Made by a program: the position numbers and the translations under genes. A stretch of DNA of 64,000 bases from the NCBI GenBank assembly GCA_035541215.1, contig DATKNV010000013.1, positions 1 to 64,000 of the forward strand, read 5' to 3'. Of the stretch, positions 58,355 through 64,000 are shown in pieces (the first letter of the stretch is position 1; every line of letters starts with the position of its first letter). This DNA is from DASZHJ01 sp035541215. Its GTDB lineage: Bacteria > Pseudomonadota > Alphaproteobacteria > ATCC43930 > CGMCC-115725. A model generated the notes under the pieces. It was not told the DNA's origin. It searched no databases and saw only the letters and a list, made by a program, of their open reading frames with translations.

Positions 58355-59335
58355 TCAGCCCAGCACTTCCTTATTGATGACGTTCTCGCGGATGGGCTTG
58401 CCGTCGAGCATGCTCAGGATGTTGCGGACGGTCGTGATCGCCATGCGGTCGCGGGATTCAACCGTGACGCCCGCGACGTGCGGCGACACCACGACGTTCG
58501 GGAGCTTGAGGAGCGGGTGATCGACGGCGGCGGGCTCGCGCGCGAAGACGTCGATCCCCGCGCCCGCGATCTGCCCCGCCTTGAGCGCCGCCTCGAGCGC
58601 CGCCTCGTCGACGATGCCGCCGCGGGCGGTATTGACGAGATAGGCCGTGGGCTTCATGCGCGAGAGGCGCGCGGCGTCGATGATGCCGGTCGTCTCCTTC
58701 GTCTTCGGGCAATGGAGCGTGACGAAATCCGCCCGCGCGAGCGCCGCGTCGAGATCGCTCACGGGCTCGCAGCCGGCGGCGCGGATCGCATCGGCGGAGA
58801 CGTAGGGGTCGTAGATGAGGACGTTCATCTCCATGCCGAGGCAGCGCTTCGCGGTGCGCGTGCCGATGCGGCCGAAGCCCACGACGAGCACGGTCTTCTG
58901 CCAGAGGTCGACGGGCACGTTCTTGAACTTGTCCCACCAGCGGCCCTCGCGGACCAGCGCATCCATGGTGGCGGCGCGCTTCGCCAGCGCCAGCATCAGG
59001 AACATCGCCTTCTCCGCGACCGAGACGGAGTTGGCGGTGCCGGAGACGAAGAGGGGCACTCGTCTCCTCGTGAGTGCCGGCACCTCGACGGCGTCGTAGC
59101 CGACGCCGATGCGCGCGACCACCTCGAGCTTCGGCGCCGCATCGAGCTCGGCGGCGGTGAAGGGCGTGGCGCTCAGCGCGATCCCCACGGCGTCTCCCAG
59201 AATGGCCCGCAGCTCCTCCGGCTTGATCGTGTTCGAGAACGCGACTGCCTCGATGTCGTCGCGGCCCTGGAGCTGGTCCCACCCCGCGCGCGCGAGGTTT
59301 TCCGGCAACAGAATCTTCTTCCGGTTCGTGGTCAT
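58355..59335 (-). CDS. D-2-hydroxyacid dehydrogenase (NAD-dependent)
   Basis: 326 aa from ATG 59335 (ATG 59365 would add ten residues). Substrate-side segment ARIGVGYDAVEV, the NAD-binding loop VVGFGRIGTRTAKR, the catalytic Arg in VNTARGGIVDE, a Glu in the following helix and the catalytic His in SPHVAGVT. It oxidises or reduces D-2-hydroxyacids such as D-lactate, glycerate or hydroxypyruvate. It fits with the adjacent aldolase, whose products are 2-oxoacids and aldehydes. It is cytoplasmic. Confidence 0.85.
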   Translation of the reverse strand: MTTNRKKILLPENLARAGWDQLQGRDDIEAVAFSNTIKPEELRAILGDAVGIALSATPFTAAELDAAPKLEVVARIGVGYDAVEVPALTRRRVPLFVSGTANSVSVAEKAMFLMLALAKRAATMDALVREGRWWDKFKNVPVDLWQKTVLVVGFGRIGTRTAKRCLGMEMNVLIYDPYVSADAIRAAGCEPVSDLDAALARADFVTLHCPKTKETTGIIDAARLSRMKPTAYLVNTARGGIVDEAALEAALKAGQIAGAGIDVFAREPAAVDHPLLKLPNVVVSPHVAGVTVESRDRMAITTVRNILSMLDGKPIRENVINKEVLG

Positions 59336-59456
59336 CCCCTGAGATCTCCGATGGTTCGTCGGCACGATGCTAGCGCATCCCCGCCGGCCCTGGACAGCCG
59401 TCTCTCCTTATAATACCTATCCGCGGCCGTTATTTCCCTTCCAGGCGCAGTGCCGG

Positions 59457-61268
59457 ATGTCCCCCACTCCCCTTGCGACCGAGCTGGGCGCCCCAGAGGC
59501 GCGGAGGCTGTTCCGCCGCCGCGCGGCCTATGCCGCGCTCACGCTCTCGACCTCGGCCGGGCTGCTGGTGACGATGGCGCTGGCGCTCGGGAGACCCTTC
59601 GGGATCCTCGACGGCGTCATGCTCGCGTGCTTCGCGGTGACGGTGCCCTGGACCGTGATCGGATTCTGGAACGCCTTCATCGGCCTCACGCTGATGACCT
59701 TCTCGCGCGACCCCGTGGCGGCGGTGGCGCCCTTCGCCAGAAGCGGCGATCCCGAGGGCCCTATCGCCTCGCGCGTCGCGCTCCTGGCCTGCATCCGGAA
59801 CGAGGATCCCACCCCGCTCGCGCGCCGCCTCGCCGCCATGCTCGACGATCTCATCGCGAGCGGCGCCGCGGACCGCTTCCATCTTTACATCCTCAGCGAC
59901 AGCAGCTTTCCCGAGGTCGTGCGCGAGGAGGCGGAGATGGCGGAGCGGCTAGGGCGCGAGTACGGCAGCCGCCTTCCCGTGACCTACCGGCGGCGCGAGA
60001 AGAACGCCGGGTACAAGGCCGGCAACGTCCGCGACTTCTGCGAGCGCTGGGGCCGCGAGCACGATTTGGCGCTCATCGTCGACGCCGACAGCCTGATGTC
60101 CGCGCGCGCGATGCTGCGCGTCCTCCGCATCATGGAGCGCAATCCCGGGATCGGCATCCTGCAGACGCTCGTGACGGGCATGCCCACCGGGAGCGCCTTC
60201 GCGCGCATCTTCCAGTTCGGCATGCGCCTGGGGATGCGCTCCTACACGCTCGGCAGCGCCTGGTGGCAGGGCGACTGCGGTCCCTATTGGGGCCACAATG
60301 CCGTGCTTCGCCTCGCTCCCTTCATCGAGCATTGCCACCTGCCGCTGCTGCCGGGGAAGCCCCCGCTCGGCGGGCACATCCTCAGCCACGACCAGGTGGA
60401 GGCCGTGCTGATGCGCCGCGCAGGCTACGAGGTGCGCGTGCTGCCGGAGGAAGGCGACAGCTTCGAGCAGAACCCGCCGACGCTCCTCGAGTTCATCCGC
60501 AGGGATCTCCGCTGGTGCCAGGGCAACATGCAGTATTGGCGGCTCCTTGCATTGCCGGGATTGCGGCCGATGAGCCGTATCCAGCTCGCGCTTGCCATAC
60601 AAATGTACCTGGGATCGCCGGCCTGGATGGGATTCCTTCTCCTGGGTGTCGCCCGCGCGACGCTGCCATTCCTGCCGCCGATGCATTTCGATCCCGAGAT
60701 CGGTCCCGCCATGTTCCTGGTCGTGCTGTTCATGACCTTTGCGCCGAAGATCGCGACCGCGGTCGACGTCTTCCTGCGCTCGGGGCTCCGCCGCGGCTTC
60801 GGCGGGGGGCTGCGGTTTGCCGCGAATCTCCTCTCCGAGATTGTTTTCTCGGCGCTGCTCGCGCCGGTCGTGGCGCTCGCCAACACCATCTTCATGACGG
60901 GACTGCTTTTCGGCCGCACCATCGGCTGGACCGCGCAGCGCCGCGACGATCACGCCGTGAGCCTCGTCGACGCGGCCCGCCGCCTCTGGCCGCAGACCGC
61001 GCTCGGCATCCTGCTGGGCGTCATCGCCTGGCGCGGCGGCTATTTCCTGATCTCGCTTCCGATGACGCTGGGCTTCGCGATCGCAATTCCCTTTGCGATG
61101 GCGACCTCGCTCCCGGGCCTCGGCCGCGCCTTCATTCTTCTGGGCCTCGGCCGCATCCCCGAGGAGACGCATGCGCCCGCGATCCTGCACGCACTCGAGC
61201 TCCCCGCGCTCGCGGGACGGCTGCGTCCGGCCGGGACGCGCGATCCCGCGCTCGACGCCGCGGACTGA
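59457..61268 (+). CDS. mdoH: Glucans biosynthesis glucosyltransferase MdoH (OpgH)
   Basis: 603 aa from ATG 59457. An N-terminal pair of membrane helices is followed by the family 2 catalytic domain (YRRREKNAGYKAGNV, LIVDADSLMS, and the RDLRWCQGN segment) and several C-terminal helices. It polymerises UDP-glucose into the beta-1,2-linked backbone of osmoregulated periplasmic glucans. It is shorter than the E. coli protein (847 aa), as usual in alphaproteobacteria. No mdoG/opgG follows; instead a periplasmic protein of unknown type starts one base after the stop. TATAAT at 59409-59414 may be its -10. Confidence 0.85.
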   Translation: MSPTPLATELGAPEARRLFRRRAAYAALTLSTSAGLLVTMALALGRPFGILDGVMLACFAVTVPWTVIGFWNAFIGLTLMTFSRDPVAAVAPFARSGDPEGPIASRVALLACIRNEDPTPLARRLAAMLDDLIASGAADRFHLYILSDSSFPEVVREEAEMAERLGREYGSRLPVTYRRREKNAGYKAGNVRDFCERWGREHDLALIVDADSLMSARAMLRVLRIMERNPGIGILQTLVTGMPTGSAFARIFQFGMRLGMRSYTLGSAWWQGDCGPYWGHNAVLRLAPFIEHCHLPLLPGKPPLGGHILSHDQVEAVLMRRAGYEVRVLPEEGDSFEQNPPTLLEFIRRDLRWCQGNMQYWRLLALPGLRPMSRIQLALAIQMYLGSPAWMGFLLLGVARATLPFLPPMHFDPEIGPAMFLVVLFMTFAPKIATAVDVFLRSGLRRGFGGGLRFAANLLSEIVFSALLAPVVALANTIFMTGLLFGRTIGWTAQRRDDHAVSLVDAARRLWPQTALGILLGVIAWRGGYFLISLPMTLGFAIAIPFAMATSLPGLGRAFILLGLGRIPEETHAPAILHALELPALAGRLRPAGTRDPALDAAD

Positions 61269-61269
61269 C

Positions 61270-62217
61270 ATGCGACGACACCTGATGCTTCTGGCAGCGG
61301 CGGTGGGGCTTTCCATCGCCACGCTGACCCACGCCGCGCAGGCCGGCGAGAACGTCCAGGTCGAGAACGTCCCACGCAGCACCCGATGCGCGGAGGAAGA
61401 CAACGTCTACGTCAGGATCTCGGGCCGCGGCATCGTGCATTTCGCGATCGAGGCCCTGCCGCCCGCCTATCTCGCGACGCTCCGGAAGGACAACACCGCG
61501 CCCAATTTCGCGAATTGCGACATGTCGCACGACGTGACCTACCCGTTCAAGCGCCGCGATCTCCTGCTCTACGAGGACCGGAACTACCGGCTCATGGGCC
61601 ACACCTACGACCGCTTCTGGCGGCCCGAGCGCGTGCCCTTCCGCGTGGGCAAGAAGGTCGTGAGCGGCCTCCACCTCGTGCAGCTCCTGCGCAAGACCAA
61701 CGGGCATTGGATCGAGGTGCTCGTCCTCTATCCCTCCGACGGCTATTGGCGGGCAAAGCCGCTGCCGCCCCCGCAATTCGCGGATACCGCCTATGGCAGC
61801 TCCTTCCTGGTCGGCCCCATCGAGGAGGACGGCCGTCCCTTCGTGCCGATCAACTCCATCGAATTCGTTCCGGGCAGGCTGGAGTTCCACCTCGTCTTCA
61901 AATCCGGAGCAGCGACGCTTCGGCTCGCCGAGGCTTCGCCGGCGCGCACGCGGCTCGAGGTCTCCTTCTCGCCCGCGGCCGGCAATGCCCCCTTCGCGGC
62001 GCTGCGCTCGATGTTCGTCTCGCCGCTCGAGGCGGACACGGCGGAGGCGGTGATCGCCTCGCCGGGCTTCACGCCCGTGACGATACCCGTGCCGAATCTC
62101 GCCTTGGCGGAGACCGGCGACATCACCTTCGCGCGCTCCGTCCCCTCGCAGCACAACACCAGCGCGCCCGACATGCGCTTCGCCGATTTCGTGCGCGCGC
62201 CGGGATCTTCCGATTGA
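61270..62217 (+). CDS. Periplasmic protein of unknown function, translationally linked to mdoH
   Basis: 315 aa with a signal peptide of about 26 residues (THAAQA) and a mature domain of mixed strands containing several Trp/Tyr clusters (RYRLMGHTYDRFWRPE-like region, WIEVLVLYPSDGYWRA). Two Cys lie at about positions 39 and 80. It starts one base after the mdoH stop, so the two should act together. It does not look like OpgG. It may modify or bind periplasmic glucan. The family is not recognised. Confidence 0.6.
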   Translation: MRRHLMLLAAAVGLSIATLTHAAQAGENVQVENVPRSTRCAEEDNVYVRISGRGIVHFAIEALPPAYLATLRKDNTAPNFANCDMSHDVTYPFKRRDLLLYEDRNYRLMGHTYDRFWRPERVPFRVGKKVVSGLHLVQLLRKTNGHWIEVLVLYPSDGYWRAKPLPPPQFADTAYGSSFLVGPIEEDGRPFVPINSIEFVPGRLEFHLVFKSGAATLRLAEASPARTRLEVSFSPAAGNAPFAALRSMFVSPLEADTAEAVIASPGFTPVTIPVPNLALAETGDITFARSVPSQHNTSAPDMRFADFVRAPGSSD

Positions 62218-62282
62218 TTTGTGCGGGAAGCGCGCGATACTTCTCCGGTGGGACAGTAGCGGGTGTCGTAGTGGCGGTTCGG

Positions 62283-62945
62283 ATGGGCGAGCCGGGAATG
62301 CCCGGCTTTTACAGCGACAGCGAGTTAAAGAGCGATCGGGTGGTGCACGCGATCGGCACCTCCGCAGCGCCCATCGCCGTCGCGGTGCTCCTGGGCATCG
62401 CGATCCACCGCGGCGACGAGGCGCTGCTCCCCGCGATCCTCGTTTACTCCGCCGGGCTTCTGACCATGCTCGGCTTTTCCGCCGCCTACAATCTCGCGCG
62501 CCATCCGGACCGCCGTGAGCTCCTGCGGCGCTTCGATCACGCCGCGATCTTCCTCATGATCGCTGGCACCTATACGCCCTTCATCGCGAACGTCGCCGAC
62601 CCCGCCTGGCGCTGGGGCTTGATGGCCGCCGTCTGGCTCATCGCGTCCACGGGGATCGCGGCCAAGCTCGCCCTGCCCCGCCGGCTCGACGGGTTCTCCG
62701 TGCTCGTCTACCTCGGTCTCGGCTGGATCGCGGTAATGGCGCCGGGGCCCTTGCTCGGCGACCTCGCGACGCCCGTCATTGTCCTGCTGGCGGTCGGCGG
62801 GGCGCTCTACACGCTCGGCGTCGCCTTCCATCTCTGGAACGGCCTCCGCTTCCACAACACGATCTGGCACGCCGCGGTCGTGGCCGCAGCAGGCCTCCAC
62901 TATTCCGCGATCCTCCTAGGCGTGGTCCTGGTTCCGGGCGGCTAA
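62283..62945 (+). CDS. Hemolysin III family (PAQR-like) membrane protein
   Basis: 220 aa with seven membrane segments from ATG 62283 (GTG 62271 would add four residues). Diagnostic motifs are the conserved His at the start of helix 1 (RVVHAIGT), RFDHAAIFLMIAGTYTPF and NTIWHAAVVAAAGLHY near the C terminus, the zinc-binding His set of the CREST/PAQR superfamily. Members may act as membrane hydrolases; no reaction is established for this branch. Confidence 0.85.
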   Translation: MGEPGMPGFYSDSELKSDRVVHAIGTSAAPIAVAVLLGIAIHRGDEALLPAILVYSAGLLTMLGFSAAYNLARHPDRRELLRRFDHAAIFLMIAGTYTPFIANVADPAWRWGLMAAVWLIASTGIAAKLALPRRLDGFSVLVYLGLGWIAVMAPGPLLGDLATPVIVLLAVGGALYTLGVAFHLWNGLRFHNTIWHAAVVAAAGLHYSAILLGVVLVPGG

Positions 62946-63009
62946 TCCCCCGGAAGGGCTTGCCGCCGCGCGTCGGCCCTCGGCAGAATGGCCGCAGGAG
63001 GCCCCGCCC

Positions 63010-64000
63010 ATGGCCGAGCGCTACGACCCCATCGCCTTCGAGCTTTTCAAGAACGCCATCTTCTCGATCGCCGACGAAATGGCGCTGACGGTCTTCCGCA
63101 CGACCTATTCGGGCGTGCTCAAGGACAACATGGATTATTCCACGGGCTTCGCCGACGCCGAGGGGAAGCTCGTGGCGCAGGGACTGACGCTTCCGGGACA
63201 TCTGGGCTCCGTGCCGACCGCGATGGAAGCGATCATGCGGCACTACCGCGATGACATGCGGCCCGGCGACGTCTTCATCATGAACGACCCCTTCGACGGC
63301 GGGATGCACCTCCCGGACATCTTCGTCTTCAAGCCGCTCTATCACGGCGAAGAGCGCATGGGCTTCGCCGCGACCGTTTGCCACCACACCGACGTCGGCG
63401 GCCGCGTCGCGGGCTCGAACGCCTCGGACTCCACCGAGATCTATGCCGAGGGCCTGCGCATCGCACCGCTCAAGCTCTACGAGGCGGGAAAGCTCAACAA
63501 GACCATCATGACCTTCATCGAGAAGAACGTGCGGCTTCCGGTGCAGGTCTTCGGCGATCTCCGCGCGCAGCTCGCGGCCTGCCACATCGCCGAGCGGCAA
63601 TTCGCGGAGCTCGTCGCGAAGTATGGGCCCGCCCAGACCAAGTTCTTCATGCAGGAGACGGTCGACTACGCCGAGCGCCTGACGCGAGCGGCGCTCCGCA
63701 ACCTCCCGGACGGAGAATGGAGCTTCGAGGACTGGATCGATGACGACGGCATCGACTACGGCAGGCCCATCCGGCTCTTCGTCACGATCAAGAAGCGCGG
63801 CGACGGCATGATCGTGGACTGGACCGGCACCGCGCCGCAGGTGAAGGGCGCCATCAACAACACGCTCTCCTACACCAAGGCCGCCTCTTACACCGGCGTG
63901 CGCTCGGTGCTGCCGCCGGGAATTCCCAACAACGAGGGTGTCTTCCGCGCGATCGAGGTGATCTGCCCGCCCGGGACAGTCGGGAACGGCGTGCTGCCCG
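63010..64000 (+). CDS. Hydantoinase B/oxoprolinase beta-subunit (HyuB), 3'-truncated by the window
   Basis: The ATG at 63010 has AGGAGG at 62996-63001. The visible 330 residues follow the HyuB family: YDPIAFELFKNAIFSIADEMALTVFRT, GHLGSVPTAMEAI, DVFIMNDPFDGGMHLPDI, and a conserved MGFAATVCHHTDVGG with the metal-binding His-rich segment. It is one subunit of ATP-dependent 5-oxoprolinase or N-methylhydantoinase, acting with HyuA, which would normally be adjacent. The gene continues beyond the window. Confidence 0.85.
   Translation, partial: MAERYDPIAFELFKNAIFSIADEMALTVFRTTYSGVLKDNMDYSTGFADAEGKLVAQGLTLPGHLGSVPTAMEAIMRHYRDDMRPGDVFIMNDPFDGGMHLPDIFVFKPLYHGEERMGFAATVCHHTDVGGRVAGSNASDSTEIYAEGLRIAPLKLYEAGKLNKTIMTFIEKNVRLPVQVFGDLRAQLAACHIAERQFAELVAKYGPAQTKFFMQETVDYAERLTRAALRNLPDGEWSFEDWIDDDGIDYGRPIRLFVTIKKRGDGMIVDWTGTAPQVKGAINNTLSYTKAASYTGVRSVLPPGIPNNEGVFRAIEVICPPGTVGNGVLP

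Noticed and set aside
1..64000. CRISPR arrays, tRNA or rRNA genes, insertion sequences, integrase or attachment sites
   Set aside because: None seen. All long gaps were read and described. No transposase or integrase motif appears in any plausible coding region.

Overview
The window is high-GC, densely coded DNA. It looks like a chromosomal segment from a free-living alphaproteobacterium (Hyphomicrobiales or Rhodospirillales type). Support for this is a bacterial transglutaminase-like cysteine peptidase, an MdoH-type glucan synthase, alphaproteobacterial-style exopolysaccharide genes and frequent GTG/TTG starts. The taxonomic placement is inference from gene content. I saw no rRNA, tRNA, CRISPR array or insertion sequence.

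Layout. (1) 1-6.1 kb: two related small proteins of unknown function, then a catabolic set: acyl-CoA ligase, alpha/beta hydrolase, a short diiron-like protein, a VOC-family protein, a 90-aa protein and a maleate isomerase-like enzyme. (2) 6.3-17.4 kb: a scattered but complete lasso-peptide locus. It holds a cyclase (C), a 61-aa precursor (A), a PqqD-like RRE (B1), a transglutaminase-like leader peptidase (B2), an exporter (D), an HPr-kinase-like tailoring kinase and a nucleotidyltransferase, plus a JmjC-type oxygenase and a PRMT-like methyltransferase that suggest extra tailoring. A PEP-CTERM surface protein lies inside it. (3) 17.6-44.7 kb: a Wzx/Wzy-type exopolysaccharide locus with initiating transferase, WcaI-like and other glycosyltransferases, flippase, two polymerase/ligase-like proteins, Wzc-type tyrosine kinase, Wza-type export protein, outer-membrane barrel, a TylF-type methyltransferase and a carbamoyltransferase.

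(4) 45.3-57.5 kb holds the part I consider most unusual. A minus-strand operon encodes a degenerate His-rich CobW/YciC-like protein, a TPR-S-nucleotide cyclase, a Crp-like/TPR-S protein whose C terminus is a decayed cyclase domain, and a SLOG-SLATT membrane protein. Divergent from it are three paralogous 78-aa zinc-ribbon proteins, each preceded by a CRP-box (TGTGA-N6-TCACR). The plus-strand run continues with a half-size ABC exporter, a GAF protein and a cytoplasmic subtilase. The parts (nucleotide synthesis, nucleotide sensing, pore-type membrane domain, protease) resemble predicted nucleotide-activated immune or stress systems. The repeated zinc-ribbon cargo with its own CRP boxes is not something I can match to a described system.

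(5) 57.5-64 kb: housekeeping and catabolic genes: HpcH/HpaI aldolase, D-2-hydroxyacid dehydrogenase, MdoH, a periplasmic protein, a hemolysin III family protein and the start of a hydantoinase B/oxoprolinase gene that runs off the window.
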